Source: Microvirga aerilata (lineage in GTDB: Bacteria; Pseudomonadota; Alphaproteobacteria; Rhizobiales; Beijerinckiaceae). From it: a stretch of 49,081 bases of DNA. Positions 9,152 to 19,346 of this stretch are shown here, one piece after another (the stretch's first letter is position 1; each line of letters starts with the position of its first letter). Under the pieces are notes generated by a model that saw only the letters and a program-made list of their open reading frames with translations, ran no database searches and was not told the origin of the DNA. The stretch lies in contig NZ_JAEQMY010000038.1 of assembly GCF_016743775.1 (NCBI RefSeq), positions 1-49,081 on the forward strand, read 5' to 3'. The translations under genes and the position numbers were made by a program.

Positions 9152-9849
9152 TTGGGCCCGTGCTTCCCACGAGGCGCCTACGGCGGCGGTGACTGCCGCT
9201 TTCTTGAGGCTCCTCACTATCTCACGGTCCACAACATCACCTGCCTCAAGGGCTTGGGGACCGGACCGGGGGCCGAAGGTCCATCTGGCGCCTGGGTCGG
9301 GGGCGTGTTCAAGGCCTTCCTTGGTTCTTTGGCGATGAGCGACACCCCTCATCTGGTGCATATGTTCGACTCGACCATTGTGCTGGCGCACGTCTCGGCC
9401 GCGGACGAACATGGGGTAAGGCTCATCGGCGCTGGGTCCCTCGTGTGGCGACTTCTCGGCCAAAATCCACGCAATGCCGGAGGAGATGGCGATCCGTTGG
9501 GCTTTTGCCTGGCGGGTGGAGAGGTCGGCGACAGGCCTTACTTCGAAATCCAGCTCGACTCTGGGTAAGAGATCACGCGTCGAGCAGCCGTGGCAGACAA
9601 GGGCTATGACGCCGAGGCCGGCAGGCAGGCTGCTCGCTGCCCTGGCATATGCCCACCGAATGACGACCAGGGTGAAGCCGGAGTTCTTCCCGCGGACGCT
9701 CTACCGTCGGTGAGCTTGCATCGAGCAGACAATGGGCAAAATGAAACGGGCGCGTTGCTTTACGTTGTGAGAAGACGGATGAGAACTACGGCACTTTCGT
9801 CACGCTGAATCTGAGCCTCATCTTCATCAAAAGCCGCCACACTGCCTAG
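9152..9849 (+). pseudogene. Decayed IS5-family transposase remnant
   Basis: Fragments of one transposase lie in shifting frames. DPLGFCLAGGEVGDRPYFEI (about 9492-9550) is the conserved middle region. ADKGYDAEAGRQAA (from about 9590) is a catalytic-domain motif, and FFPRTLYRR lies near 9689. IEQTMGKMKRARC follows an in-frame TGA. CEKTDENYGTFV followed by IKSRHTA and a stop at 9847-9849 is the typical C-terminus. The frame changes several times and stop codons interrupt it, so no active transposase can be made. I did not find clear terminal inverted repeats. It separates the type I operon from the rfb operon. Confidence 0.7.
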
Positions 9850-9989
9850 TGCGTTTTACTTCAGTGAGCGGCGCGGCGGAATTTGCACTGAAGATGGAGC
9901 TGGCGCTCAGAGTCAGCGGTCAGCTCCAACGTGGTGCAGGCGCCACCCCACTTGGTGAGTCAGTTGGCACCCGCCCGGCCTCAATCAAA

Positions 9990-10871
9990 TCAGAGCTCGT
10001 GCGTCTGAAGCTGTGCCAGCAGCATACGGCCGTACTTCGTTTTAGAAAGCTTGGTCGCCACCTCTTCGAAGCTCCACCGGTCGATCCAGCCCTGCCGATA
10101 GGCGATCTCCTCAGGCGAGGCGATCAGCTGACCCTGACGCGACTGGAGCACGCGAACGAACTCACCGGCTTCCAGAAGCGATTCGTGGGTACCGGCATCG
10201 AGCCAGGTGTACCCACGTCCCAGGCGTTCCACATAAAGATTTCCCTGGTTCAGGTAAGCGTTGTTGAGGTCGGTGATTTCGAGCTCACCGCGATGCGAGG
10301 GCTTGATGCTCTTGGCGATCTCGACTGCCTGCTCGTCGTAGAAATACAGGCCGATCACTGCCCAATGCGATTGCGGAACAGCAGGCTTCTCCTCGATAGA
10401 GGTGGCCCGGCCATCCCGATCGAAGGCCACGATGCCATAGCGCTCAGGATCGTCGACGCGATAACCGAAGACAGTGGCGCCCTCCCGCCGTTGATCCGCT
10501 TGCTGCAGCACCTCAGTCAAGCCATGGCCGTAGATAAGATTGTCGCCGAGCACCAGGCAGGACGGATGACCGCGTACGAAGTCTTCACCAATGATGAAAG
10601 CCTGTGCCAGACCATCAGGGCTCGGCTGCACTGCGTATTCGAGGCGAACGCCCCATTGCTTGCCGGTACCCAGAAGCTTCTTGAACGATGCCTGATCTTC
10701 AGGTGTCGTGATGATCAGAATATCCTTGATCCCCGCCAGCATCAGCGACGTGAGCGGGTAGTAGATCATCGGCTTGTCGTAGATCGGCAGCATCTGCTTT
10801 GAGGTCGACAGCGTCAGGGGGTGCAGCCGCGTGCCGGAGCCGCCTGCGAGGATAATGCCTTTTCGGTTCAT
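9990..10871 (-). CDS. rfbA: Glucose-1-phosphate thymidylyltransferase
   Basis: First enzyme of dTDP-L-rhamnose synthesis: it joins glucose 1-phosphate and dTTP to give dTDP-glucose. The nucleotide-binding signature [11 protein letters not shown] with K-Q-M-L-P follows at residues ~8-27. [19 protein letters not shown] and the late motif [16 protein letters not shown] are all present. The length of 293 residues is normal. The correct start is the internal ATG 10871 at [11 protein letters not shown]; the open frame extends 140 codons further upstream but that part is antisense to rfbD. It is the last gene of rfbC-B-D-A, 31 bases after rfbD. All four steps are encoded together, so rhamnose is a likely component of the glycan made by the neighbouring transferases. 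Confidence 0.95.
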   Translation of the reverse strand: MNRKGIILAGGSGTRLHPLTLSTSKQMLPIYDKPMIYYPLTSLMLAGIKDILIITTPEDQASFKKLLGTGKQWGVRLEYAVQPSPDGLAQAFIIGEDFVRGHPSCLVLGDNLIYGHGLTEVLQQADQRREGATVFGYRVDDPERYGIVAFDRDGRATSIEEKPAVPQSHWAVIGLYFYDEQAVEIAKSIKPSHRGELEITDLNNAYLNQGNLYVERLGRGYTWLDAGTHESLLEAGEFVRVLQSRQGQLIASPEEIAYRQGWIDRWSFEEVATKLSKTKYGRMLLAQLQTHEL

Positions 10872-10902
10872 AATAATCTCGTCTGACAATGTTGGGGGTG
10901 AA

Positions 10903-11844
10903 TTAAGGTGTTGTGCCGAGCGGCGCCAAGAGCTGCTCGACGGCGTGATCGACGGCATCGGCCCATGGGCGTGCCGTGTAGCCGAAGGTTTCGCTGAACC
11001 GGCTTGAGTCCAGCTCGGAATTGGCCGGACGTTGCGCCGGGGTGGGGTATTCGTCGGTGCGAATGGGCAGCACAGGAACAAAGCGTCCCGTGAACGGCTG
11101 TTGCGCGGCGACAATACGTTGGGCGAAGCCGTGCCACGTGGTGGCGCCCGATCCAGCAAAGTGATAGGTGCCGAACACCGCCCTGCCCTTACCGAGAGCC
11201 TGAGCCACAGCCAACAATGCCTCGGCAAGGTCCGCGGTGGATGTGGGGCAGCCCCTTTGATCGGCGACGATGCGTAACTCCTCGCGCTCACCGGCCAATC
11301 TCAGGATTGTCTTCAGGAAATTGGCGCCATAGACTCCATAGACCCAAGATGTTCGCACAATCACGTGCTCAGACAGGATCTCACGGATGGCGTGCTCGCC
11401 CGCCGCCTTGCTGCGGCCGTAGACGCCGAGGGGGGCGATCGGGTCGCTCTCGCGGTAGGTGCCCGGCTGCGATCCGTCGAAGACATAGTCGGTCGACACG
11501 TGGATGAGGGGAAGCCCCGCGGCAGCGCAAGCCTTCGCCAGCACCCCGGGTCCAGTGGCATTGGCCTGCATGGCCTCCGCTGGCTCCGCCTCAGCCCGGT
11601 CAACCTTGGTATAGGCGCCGGCATTGATGATGACGCTAGGCCTGGCTTCGGCCAGAGCGTTCTCAACCTGGGACGGGTTGGCGATATCCACCTGTGCTCG
11701 TGTGAGCCCGCGCAGCGCTAGACCGCGCTGGCGTGCCAGCGCGGCAAGCTCCTGCCCGAGTTGACCGCCGCTGCCAAAGACCAGAATTATGCTACCTGCC
11801 CCAGCCGCTCGCCGCGGTAGACGCCGGAACGGATGCGCTCCCAC
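10903..11844 (-). CDS. rfbD: dTDP-4-dehydrorhamnose reductase
   Basis: Last step of dTDP-L-rhamnose synthesis, NAD(P)H-dependent reduction of the 4-keto sugar. The short-chain dehydrogenase signatures are present: the nucleotide-binding loop [17 protein letters not shown], and the catalytic Tyr/Lys in YGRSKAAGE. The family normally begins at the first beta strand (IILVFGSGG), which here starts right at the rfbB stop codon (11787-11789). No ATG, GTG or TTG is available there. The only standard start is GTG 11844, which would overlap rfbB by 58 bases. Alternatives are an ATA or ATT start at 11790 or 11787, after GGGGCAGG. The start is therefore uncertain. Confidence 0.92.
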   Translation of the reverse strand: MGAHPFRRLPRRAAGAGSIILVFGSGGQLGQELAALARQRGLALRGLTRAQVDIANPSQVENALAEARPSVIINAGAYTKVDRAEAEPAEAMQANATGPGVLAKACAAAGLPLIHVSTDYVFDGSQPGTYRESDPIAPLGVYGRSKAAGEHAIREILSEHVIVRTSWVYGVYGANFLKTILRLAGEREELRIVADQRGCPTSTADLAEALLAVAQALGKGRAVFGTYHFAGSGATTWHGFAQRIVAAQQPFTGRFVPVLPIRTDEYPTPAQRPANSELDSSRFSETFGYTARPWADAVDHAVEQLLAPLGTTP

Positions 11845-12863
11845 CAGGGGCGGTTCTCCAGATACCAGCGCACAGTCTTGGCGAGACCCGTCTCGAACGT
11901 CTCCTGCGGCGCCCAGCCGAGGTCCCGACCAATCTTGGCCGGATCGATCGCATAGCGCTGGTCATGGCCGGGCCGGTCGCGCACGAAGGTGATCAGATTT
12001 TGCCGTGCCCCGATCTTCGCATCGGGGGCGACCTCATCGAGGATAGTGCAGATGGCCTGCACCACCTCCAGATTGGTCTTTTCGTTGTGGCCGCCCACAT
12101 TGTAGCTTTCGCCGACCTGGCCCGTGAGGGCAATCAGGGCCAAGGCCCGGGCGTGGTCCTCAACGTAGAGCCAATCGCGCACATTCGAGCCGTCGCCATA
12201 AACCGGCAGGGGCTTGCCTTCGAGGGCGTTGAGAATGACGAGCGGGATCAGCTTCTCTGGGAAGTGATAGGGCCCGTAGTTGTTGGAGCAGTTGCTCACC
12301 ACCACAGGCAGGCCAAACGTGTGATGCCAGGCGCGCACCAGATGGTCGGAGGCTGCCTTGGAGGCCGAGTACGGCGAGCGCGGATCATAAGCCGTGCTCT
12401 CTGTGAAATAGCCCTCGCGGCCGAGAGAACCGAACACCTCATCGGTGGAGATGTGGTGGAAGCGAAAGGCTTCCTTGTCTTGGCCTGAAAGGCCCTGCCA
12501 GTGGGCGAGCGCCGCCTGCAGCAGGGTGTAGGTGCCGACCACGTTGGTCTGGATGAACTCGCCGGGTCCGTCGATAGAGCGGTCGACATGGCTCTCGGCA
12601 GCCAGGTGCATGACGATGTCGGGGCGATAGGAGGCGAACACCTCCCGCATTGTGGCGGCGTCCAGAATGTCCGCTTGGACGAAGCTGTAACGCGAGTGGC
12701 TCACGATGGGCTGAAGCGAGTCCAGGTTACCGGCATAGGTGAGCTTATCGAGCACGAGCACCGAATGCTCGGTGTCGTTGATGAGGTGGCGGGCGACAGC
12801 CGAGCCGATGAAGCCAGCGCCGCCGGTAACCAGGATCCGCTTGGAAGGTGTGCTTGGAGCCAT
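11787..12863 (-). CDS. rfbB: dTDP-glucose 4,6-dehydratase
   Basis: Second step of the rhamnose pathway, converting dTDP-glucose to dTDP-4-keto-6-deoxyglucose with bound NAD. The extended short-chain dehydrogenase markers are clear: [15 protein letters not shown] near the N-terminus, the active-site [12 protein letters not shown] segment and the Tyr/Lys pair in [33 protein letters not shown] and RDWLYVEDH follow. The length of 358 residues is normal. AAGGA lies about eight bases before the ATG. It is 24 bases downstream of rfbC and overlaps the most upstream possible rfbD start. Confidence 0.96.
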   Translation of the reverse strand: MAPSTPSKRILVTGGAGFIGSAVARHLINDTEHSVLVLDKLTYAGNLDSLQPIVSHSRYSFVQADILDAATMREVFASYRPDIVMHLAAESHVDRSIDGPGEFIQTNVVGTYTLLQAALAHWQGLSGQDKEAFRFHHISTDEVFGSLGREGYFTESTAYDPRSPYSASKAASDHLVRAWHHTFGLPVVVSNCSNNYGPYHFPEKLIPLVILNALEGKPLPVYGDGSNVRDWLYVEDHARALALIALTGQVGESYNVGGHNEKTNLEVVQAICTILDEVAPDAKIGARQNLITFVRDRPGHDQRYAIDPAKIGRDLGWAPQETFETGLAKTVRWYLENRPWWERIRSGVYRGERLGQVA

Positions 12864-12887
12864 GGGATAATCCTTGAGGTGCCGGTG

Positions 12888-13475
12888 TTAGGCTGCGGCT
12901 GATGTTTGATGGACGTGGAAGGGAGAGATGAAACCGGCAAAGGCCGGTTGCTTCTTGTCCTTGTCGGACAGGATGGCGTCTTCGGCCGCAATCGGCCAGC
13001 TGATGCCAATCGTCGGGTCATCCCAGGCCAAGCCCGCGTCACAGGCCGGCGCATAGAAGCCGTCGACTTTGTAGGCAACCTCGGTGTTCGGCTCCAGGGT
13101 GCAGTAGCCATGGGCGAAGCCGTGCGGCACGAAGAGCTGCTCGCCGCCATTAGCGGTCAGCGTCTCCCCCACCCAGTGGCCATAGGTCGGTGAGCCGAGG
13201 CGAAGATCGACCGCGACATCGAAGATACTGCCGCGCAGAACGCGCACGAGCTTCGCCTGCGGCTCAGGCGGGCGCTGAAAATGGAGCCCGCGCAAGGTCC
13301 CCTTCTGGGCCGAAAAGGCCTGATTGTCCTGCATGAAAGTTATGCCGCCGAGGGCATCCGAGAACGTACGCGTGCTGTAGGTTTCCGAGAACCAGCCCCG
13401 CTCGTCGCCAAAGCGGCGCGGAATAACCAGGACAACAGCCGGAATGCGTGTAGGTCTGACAATAAGATTTGACAT
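12888..13475 (-). CDS. rfbC: dTDP-4-dehydrorhamnose 3,5-epimerase
   Basis: Third step of the rhamnose pathway, epimerising C3 and C5 of the keto sugar. The cupin-fold signatures are present: FGDERGWFSETY near residue 22, the QDNQAFSAQKGTLRGLHFQ segment carrying the catalytic His, and PHGFAHGYCTLE. The length of 195 residues is slightly long for the family because of a short C-terminal extension. I chose ATG 13475; TTG 13478 lies immediately before it. It is the first rfb gene, 63 bases after the 93-residue gene. Confidence 0.95.
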   Translation of the reverse strand: MSNLIVRPTRIPAVVLVIPRRFGDERGWFSETYSTRTFSDALGGITFMQDNQAFSAQKGTLRGLHFQRPPEPQAKLVRVLRGSIFDVAVDLRLGSPTYGHWVGETLTANGGEQLFVPHGFAHGYCTLEPNTEVAYKVDGFYAPACDAGLAWDDPTIGISWPIAAEDAILSDKDKKQPAFAGFISPFHVHQTSAAA

Positions 13476-13538
13476 CAATAAACTCGTTCTTTGTCACACC
13501 GTCGCGCCTGTGGCGCAATGCCCCGGCGTGTATTCGAA

Positions 13539-13820
13539 TTATTTCTTCACCGCTTGAATCAGTGCGTCCAAGGTATCGCGCAACTGCTCGGCAAAGCGCA
13601 CATCAAAGCGAAGGCGCGCCGCGATAACATACTGGGTGTCCACGCCGCCGCCCGGAACCGGGTCCTGATGCCAGGTGCCCAACACCAGGTTCGACACTGG
13701 GCCTGGCGAAGCGGTCAGGACGGTGTCAACGAACACAATCGGTGCATTGCCGGTGTCGAGGATCTCAGGAGATGATCCATCCTGCTTGGGGGCGGCCCGG
13801 AAACGAACGTCTTGAACCAT
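13539..13820 (-). CDS. Small hypothetical protein upstream of rfbC
   Basis: A 93-residue protein without signal peptide or membrane segment. The central strand-rich part (NLVLGTWHQDPV) and the C-terminal helix (FAEQLRDTLDALIQAVKK) loosely resemble DUF3467-type small proteins, but this is a weak pattern match. The ATG is supported by AAGGA about nine bases upstream. It sits between a GT4 and the rfb genes on the same strand with short gaps, so it is probably co-transcribed. I cannot assign a function. Confidence 0.65.
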   Translation of the reverse strand: MVQDVRFRAAPKQDGSSPEILDTGNAPIVFVDTVLTASPGPVSNLVLGTWHQDPVPGGGVDTQYVIAARLRFDVRFAEQLRDTLDALIQAVKK

Positions 13821-13866
13821 GGTTGGGGATCCTTGTGAACATTAAGGTGATTAAGAACGGAGTGAT

Positions 13867-15189
13867 TTAAGCCTCGGCTCGGACAGCGGCCGGCTGCCAG
13901 CGCGCAGGCAGAAGCAGGGTGTCATAAAGCGTCCGGTGGCGGGCAAAATGAATGTCGTCCGCGTTTGATCGGGCGGTGGCCAGGTCGTTGAGGTGCTGAG
14001 CGTTGGGCCTGGTCTGTTGCCGGACAACCGTTCGCATCACTTCGGCCAGGGCTCCAGGACTGCGGGCGGGGAACAGCAGATCGGTGCTCCGGTCGATTTT
14101 CTCGGCCATGCCGCCGATATTGGCACAGATCATGGGGCGCCCAGCCATCCGGGCCTCCTGGATCACGACTGGGGAGTTCTCCCACCAGATCGACGGCACC
14201 ACGATCCAGTCGCATGCCGCCATCAGGTCACTGACCTCCTCGTTGCGGTAGCTGCCCATGAGGCGCACCACATCCTTGGTGTCGGCCAGAAGCTCCTCGA
14301 CGCGCTTGCCAAACTCCGTCTCGCGATAATGCCTGTTCTCGCCGTGAATCCGGATCTCGATCCGCTTCCGGAGGGTGTCCGGCAGGGCCGACGCCGCCTG
14401 CAGGAGGATATCGACCCCCTTGAACGGGTTGATCTGGCCGAAAAAGCCGAACACGATGGCCCTCGCCTCCTCGTCGTTCGAGACGATGGGCTCTTCTTGG
14501 ACAGGGAGAGCGGCCCGGGCGCGACCGCGCGCGATCACCTCGGCATCGAGAAGGTTTTCGATCACGTGGGTTTTGGCATCCGGCAGACCCCAGGCGACGT
14601 AGCGCTCTTTCAGAAAGGCGCTCGGCGCAATGAAGGCATCGACATGGTCGAACATCGACTGCAGGATGGTGTTGCGCACGAAGAACTTGCCCGCCGACCG
14701 GGCGGGAAAGCACAGCCCGCACTCGGCGGGCGACGCGGCGTGGCACAGACGCCCGTCCACCTTGATCATCTGGCCATAGTTCGCGCAGACGGCGGCAAAT
14801 TCGTGGATGGTGAACACCACCCGCACACCGGCCTGCTTGAACAACTCGAAGATTTCGACGCCCCAGAAGATGAAGTGGTGAACATGCACCACATCGGGCT
14901 TGATGGCGCTGATCAGCTCGTTCACGAGCTGCTTCAGAACATCAAAGCCGAGGCTCTGGAACGTGAACCCATCCACAGGTGGTGGCGCCGCCAGGATCTC
15001 GTCCTGGCGGCCGCGGAAGCTGCCGAACAGCGCACTGTGGCCAATGGCCTGGTGCTCAGCCCGGGCCACGAACACGACGTCGTCTACGGCAGGGTCCTGC
15101 TTCAGGCGCTGGAACAGGGAGTAGGCGGCCCGCTCCGCTCCGCCGGTGCTCAGCTCGGGATGCCCGTGCGAGAGGATCATGATGCGCAT
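13867..15189 (-). CDS. GT4-family glycosyltransferase
   Basis: A 440-residue GT-B fold transferase. The glycine-rich acceptor loop (GGAERAAYSLFQRL) is at residues ~13-26 and VVHVHHFIFWGVEIF near 95. The domain junction carries FFGQINPFKGVDILL, and the donor-binding region reads IWWENSPVVIQEARMAGRPM. A Cys-rich stretch (CHAASPAECGLCFPAR) occurs in the first domain, a feature shared by some members of this group. The open frame extends 58 codons further upstream, but similarity starts at MRIMILSHGHPE, so I placed the start at ATG 15189. It is the middle gene of a minus-strand run of transferases leading into rfb, and probably helps build a rhamnose-containing chain. Confidence 0.9.
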   Translation of the reverse strand: MRIMILSHGHPELSTGGAERAAYSLFQRLKQDPAVDDVVFVARAEHQAIGHSALFGSFRGRQDEILAAPPPVDGFTFQSLGFDVLKQLVNELISAIKPDVVHVHHFIFWGVEIFELFKQAGVRVVFTIHEFAAVCANYGQMIKVDGRLCHAASPAECGLCFPARSAGKFFVRNTILQSMFDHVDAFIAPSAFLKERYVAWGLPDAKTHVIENLLDAEVIARGRARAALPVQEEPIVSNDEEARAIVFGFFGQINPFKGVDILLQAASALPDTLRKRIEIRIHGENRHYRETEFGKRVEELLADTKDVVRLMGSYRNEEVSDLMAACDWIVVPSIWWENSPVVIQEARMAGRPMICANIGGMAEKIDRSTDLLFPARSPGALAEVMRTVVRQQTRPNAQHLNDLATARSNADDIHFARHRTLYDTLLLPARWQPAAVRAEA

Positions 15190-15259
15190 AGTGGTGGTCT
15201 CGGTTCTAGGGGCCGGTCTGGCGAAACGGGGAATAGTGCGTGCGGGGTCAGCCAGCGTC

Positions 15260-17116
15260 TCACGCGCCGGCGCTGGCCCGCTTTCTGACCTGAATGCGGC
15301 GCGCCGGCCTGGCGGCCCGCTGCGGTGACAGGCGGGTCTGCCAGCGACGGTTGAACTCCGCACAGTTCATGTAGGTGACCATCTGCCGGAGGTCGCCGTC
15401 GCCCATCTTTGGGATCGACTGCCGCTCCAGATGATAGAGCCCAGAACGCACATACACCTGCACCTCGGCGCCGAGCTGCTCGGCCCGCAGGCAGAGGTCC
15501 GCATCTTCGAAGTCGCCACGCTCGTACACCGAATCGAAGCCGCCCAAGGCCCGGTACAGATCCGATGAGAGCCCCATCAGGGCGGCCGTCACGGCCGGCG
15601 CGCTCCGGATGCTCTCGCCGCGGTAAAGGCTAAACGGCAAGCCCTTCATCGGGTGATCGGCCAGATGCAGGTTATTGACAGCGGAGGATGTGGGAAACGC
15701 CATGCCGATGTGCTGGATCGTGTTGTCCTCGTACAGCAGCGAGAAGCCCACCACGAGCTCCGGCTCGTCGGCCGCGCGCCGCGCCCGGATGGCCTCAGCG
15801 GCCTCCTCCAAGGGGGCGGAGTCCATCACCAGGATATCGGAGTTCATCAGGAACACCACGTCGCCGGAGGCTGCCATGAAGCCCAGGTTGTTGGCCCGAC
15901 CGTAGCCGTAGTTCTCGGCATTTTGCAGCAGAACCGTCGGCACCGTGATCGAGGTGCTCCGGTTGCTCAGGGCGGCGAAGATTTCCGGCCAGATGCGTGG
16001 ATCGTCGACCACCAGAACCAGCTCGAACCCCGGTCCCAGCACCCGCTGCAGGTGGTAGACGCAGTTCAGGAAGAAGGCATCGCCGTAAAACGGGATCACG
16101 ATGGAGGTGACGGGCTCGTCCTCGGGCGTGGGCGGGCCGAACCGGAAGGTCTTGGCGAGCGCCTCGTTTTTCGGCACCGCCAGGAGCGGCCGGTAGACCG
16201 CATCGATGACTGGAGTCGGCAGCGCCAAAAGGTCGCCATAGGCCTGCCGGACGACCTGAAGGGCCTCGTTGTCGTCCCGGCGCACGCCGGCCCGGACTGG
16301 GCCGTAGAAGGTGGCCTGATCGCCCGCAGGGTCGCTCTCCAGGAAATAGAAGTCCAGGTCGCGGGGGGCGCTCGCAGCCGGGAGCACCGCCACGAAGCCG
16401 TGTGCGCTCGAGGCGGATTTGGCCGCACCGGTGCTTTGGAGATGCTCGTGGACGTCCTGGCGGGAGCGCAGCGCCAGGGACGCATACGAGGTCAGGGCGC
16501 TGAGATCGGCGGGAACAATGTGTACCTCCCGGTGGCCCAGATTGGCGATCCACCCGTCAACCACCAGGCCCGCGCCGCCGGCCACCACGCGGTCGAGGTG
16601 AAATGGCCCAAACTTCTCCGGTGCACGCACGCGGAGCGAAGCCCCAAGGGCGCTGGCGATCTCGGTGGGCCCGACCTCCTGGATCAGGTCGGCCACCGCG
16701 TGCCCCAAGGGGGTGGTGGCCAGCTGCTGCGGGGTGAACCGGGTGGCGGCGCGGGTGAACTCCTGGACCCCGCCCCGCTCATCGTGCAGGGAAACCAGGA
16801 ACGGCCGGTCGGCACTGAAGGGGTTGGGCATCTCCGGGTCAGCCAACGCCGCCACATAGGTGTAGGCGCGGCGGGTGGCCTCTGCCGGCTTGATCCGGTC
16901 TTGGTTGATAAGGGCGATGGGATCAGCCGCTCCGGCATCCTCATCATCGGCCACAAGCCGCCAGGTGTCGCTGGAGGCGGCGAGCGTGATCTCGCCCTGA
17001 GTGACCTCAAGGAGGCTCAGGGAGTCCGGCTCCTGATCCGTTTTGATCGTGAAAACAGCGAAAACGATGCCCCACAGGACAAAGACTTCGTCAACCTCGG
17101 ATATCATCATCGCCAT
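15260..17116 (-). CDS. GT2-family glycosyltransferase with a large N-terminal extension
   Basis: About 618 residues. The first ~330 form a beta-rich extension (for example GFVAVLPAASAPRDLDFYFL) of unknown role. The GT-A core begins at about 333 (TSIVIPFYGDAFFLNCVYHL), with the metal-binding D-x-D equivalent in VVFLMNSDILVMD. The late acceptor motif GDFEDADLCLRAEQLGA holds the likely catalytic Asp. The C-terminus is basic. Starts at 17173 and 17116 are both possible; I used 17116 because GGGGG lies just before it. The extension has the same layout as the N-terminal half of the protein at 5654-7660, which suggests a shared accessory fold. Confidence 0.88.
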   Translation of the reverse strand: MAMMISEVDEVFVLWGIVFAVFTIKTDQEPDSLSLLEVTQGEITLAASSDTWRLVADDEDAGAADPIALINQDRIKPAEATRRAYTYVAALADPEMPNPFSADRPFLVSLHDERGGVQEFTRAATRFTPQQLATTPLGHAVADLIQEVGPTEIASALGASLRVRAPEKFGPFHLDRVVAGGAGLVVDGWIANLGHREVHIVPADLSALTSYASLALRSRQDVHEHLQSTGAAKSASSAHGFVAVLPAASAPRDLDFYFLESDPAGDQATFYGPVRAGVRRDDNEALQVVRQAYGDLLALPTPVIDAVYRPLLAVPKNEALAKTFRFGPPTPEDEPVTSIVIPFYGDAFFLNCVYHLQRVLGPGFELVLVVDDPRIWPEIFAALSNRSTSITVPTVLLQNAENYGYGRANNLGFMAASGDVVFLMNSDILVMDSAPLEEAAEAIRARRAADEPELVVGFSLLYEDNTIQHIGMAFPTSSAVNNLHLADHPMKGLPFSLYRGESIRSAPAVTAALMGLSSDLYRALGGFDSVYERGDFEDADLCLRAEQLGAEVQVYVRSGLYHLERQSIPKMGDGDLRQMVTYMNCAEFNRRWQTRLSPQRAARPARRIQVRKRASAGA

Positions 17117-17302
17117 GCCCCCGGACAGCAGAGAGTTATTTGTCGCGGCGCCGGTGCGCGCACTCTTCTGCATGTGTCGGGAGCAGTATTTGCGTGATTT
17201 GGTATGTTTAGGTCAAGGGCGATTACATGACTTCTTTGCCGCAGTGATGCTTATGTCACGCCCAAAAGCCTCCTGTGAGTTGTACTGTGAGAAATGGCGA
17301 AG

Positions 17303-18409
17303 CTAGACGCCGGCATGATCGAGCGCCTGCACGACATGGGTGAGGTCTACCGTCCAGGGCGCATGAGGCCCATCATCGTTCTGACGGCGTCCGAAGACGA
17401 TCGTATGATGTTTGCCGCTCGAGCGCAGGAGATTGTGATGGGCATAGACCCAATCATGCCCAGCCTCAAGGTCCAGCACGAACTCGGCGTTCGATGCAAA
17501 AACACAGTTGAAAAGGCCGGATCCACCAGGACAAACAATAACTTTTGCGTCCCTGATCACCCGGATCTGGTCCTTGAGGCCCATGACTTCCGGCCTGATG
17601 ATCTCAAATCCCCGGGAGATGAGCAGTGCGATGAGTTCGGCCTCATTGACGAGGGGGCGAATACTTTGGCCTTGACGCGAAAGGTAGATTTTTTCGTGTC
17701 TCGATGACTCGGCAACGCGCTTTGCCACGGTTTCGTAAAAGGACACGACCTCCTGATCGAAATATACGTCGACATTTCTGGGCGTCGGGATCACAGCATG
17801 GCTCAGGTGATACTGTCGGTGAGGCCAATGGTTCTTGATAGTAAGTTCAGAACCAAAGCAAAAATCCAAGAGCCCCTTCATCCATTTGGAGTTCTGGTAC
17901 ACAAATATCGGATGCTCTTGGTAATTCACACCAATAAGCTTAGGTATTATCCGGTAAATCCATGAACCATAATTCGACGGCTCATCGGAGGCCAAGCTTA
18001 TGACGGCTTCATCCACATTGATGACGTCGCCATCCTCCTTCAGGAAGGCCGAATCCTCCAAGAAGACAGCTGTGTAATCCTCATAACTCCGACGCGCCTT
18101 GAACTTTCTTGCATAAGCCTCCCAGGAGAAGCCGTTCAACAGGCTTTCATCAAGAAACAACTTTCCTTGTTCTGTTATATAAGATCTGAAACCCATCAGG
18201 CGGACATTTTTCTCCGCCGCAATCTGAAAGGAGCTCGTCCGGCGCACAAGGTCAATCGGGCGGGCCAGATAGTGGGAATCCTCCGTGGGTGCGATCAGGA
18301 AGCCGTTCTGCGGCAGCGGTGAGTATTGCAGCGCGACGGGCTCGCTCACCGTAGCGAGATCGTCGGCACGCGCTGGTGAGACTTCAATGTACTTACTGAG
18401 AGTTGCCAT
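17303..18409 (-). CDS. GT61-family (DUF563) glycosyltransferase
   Basis: A 368-residue protein of the DUF563/GT61 group, which includes xylosyl- and N-acetylglucosaminyl-transferases and many bacterial surface-glycan enzymes. Diagnostic segments are IYLSRQG followed by NEAELIALLISRGFEII, then VIVCPGGSGLFNCVFA and HDWVYAHHNLLR. The N-terminal ~130 residues are variable. It heads the minus-strand run 18409-9990 and is divergent from the acetyltransferase at 18581. A second GT61 gene is at 35877-36968. The donor sugar is unknown. Confidence 0.87.
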   Translation of the reverse strand: MATLSKYIEVSPARADDLATVSEPVALQYSPLPQNGFLIAPTEDSHYLARPIDLVRRTSSFQIAAEKNVRLMGFRSYITEQGKLFLDESLLNGFSWEAYARKFKARRSYEDYTAVFLEDSAFLKEDGDVINVDEAVISLASDEPSNYGSWIYRIIPKLIGVNYQEHPIFVYQNSKWMKGLLDFCFGSELTIKNHWPHRQYHLSHAVIPTPRNVDVYFDQEVVSFYETVAKRVAESSRHEKIYLSRQGQSIRPLVNEAELIALLISRGFEIIRPEVMGLKDQIRVIRDAKVIVCPGGSGLFNCVFASNAEFVLDLEAGHDWVYAHHNLLRSSGKHHTIVFGRRQNDDGPHAPWTVDLTHVVQALDHAGV

Positions 18410-18580
18410 GATTCAGCCTAGGAGCATGAAAGCGAGAGCGCTGAAGGCTGTCGCTAAGCCTGAAAGGATCCTCATAAGCGAAATTTGGCGACAATCAATT
18501 TGCAATGTCTGCGCACCAGTGTAATTGAGTCCCATCTGCATCAAGGGTTATCCCAATCTCAGGGGACTGGTCGGACGCTT

Positions 18581-19339
18581 ATGCCACTCATCACAATGGA
18601 TTTTGGCTCGTCAGGCTGGACCGGCGAGAGAAGCACAGGGTTGCGTCTCCCTTTGGCTCGAGGTCAGCTGACCCTGATCGACCGCTCTTACTTTGAGCCC
18701 CCGACCTCCGTTCAGGCCCACCTGTCCCAGCACACAACCGTGCAGATCGGTGCATTCTGCTCCATCTCCGGCGGGCGACTGGGCAACGTCTCGATCGGAC
18801 GATACTGCTCAATCGCACCGGATGTGATGATCGGCGCCAATGAACACCCCACCGACTGGTTGACGACGAGCCGCATCGCCTATCAACCCGAACTGCACTC
18901 CTGGGCCGAGTTCCTGGCGCCGGAGCGGGTGCCGGAAATCGCAGCCAATCGCCGAGATCCGGGCGACATTGGGAAGATGACCGTCCTCGGGAACGACGTG
19001 TGGATCGGCCAGGATGTTTTCATCAAGGCTGGCGTCCGGATCGGGGATGGAGCCGTGATTGCGGCCCGCTCCGTTGTGACCCGGGATGTGCCTCCGTACA
19101 GCATCGTGGGCGGGGTCCCGGCCAAGGTGCTTAAAATGAGGTTCGATCCGCACACGATCAGTCGCCTCACAGCCCTTCAGTGGTGGCGTTTCTCGATTTT
19201 CGACATCTACGACATCAATTTTCAGACGATCGGAAGCGCCCTTGATGAGATACAAAGGCGCATCGACTCTCATCAGATTCAAGAATACAGGCCCAAGAAG
19301 ATCACCCTTGAGGTGATTGCAGGGCTGCTCAAACGGTAA
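18581..19339 (+). CDS. CatB-related hexapeptide-repeat O-acetyltransferase
   Basis: A 252-residue left-handed beta-helix acyltransferase. Hexapeptide-type strands ([20 protein letters not shown], then [13 protein letters not shown]) begin at about residue 50. The active-site His lies in [15 protein letters not shown]. The second half, [20 protein letters not shown] and [12 protein letters not shown], is characteristic of the CatB/LacA group. The likely donor is acetyl-CoA and the likely acceptor a sugar hydroxyl. I chose ATG 18581; an ATG at 18596 and an upstream frame from 18485 are also open. It precedes the DUF1796 gene by seven bases, suggesting an operon. Confidence 0.88.
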   Translation: MPLITMDFGSSGWTGERSTGLRLPLARGQLTLIDRSYFEPPTSVQAHLSQHTTVQIGAFCSISGGRLGNVSIGRYCSIAPDVMIGANEHPTDWLTTSRIAYQPELHSWAEFLAPERVPEIAANRRDPGDIGKMTVLGNDVWIGQDVFIKAGVRIGDGAVIAARSVVTRDVPPYSIVGGVPAKVLKMRFDPHTISRLTALQWWRFSIFDIYDINFQTIGSALDEIQRRIDSHQIQEYRPKKITLEVIAGLLKR

Positions 19340-19346
19340 CAGCATC

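Noticed and set aside
9849..10802. A 317-codon plus-strand frame
   Set aside because: It lies antisense to rfbA, which has unmistakable motifs.
10872..11291. N-terminal extension of rfbA
   Set aside because: These 140 codons are in the wrong frame over rfbD; the RfbA family starts at ATG 10871.
13993..15288. A 431-codon plus-strand frame
   Set aside because: Antisense to the GT4 gene; composition typical of shadow frames in high-GC DNA.
15653..17197. A 514-codon plus-strand frame
   Set aside because: Antisense to the GT2 gene and without recognisable domains.
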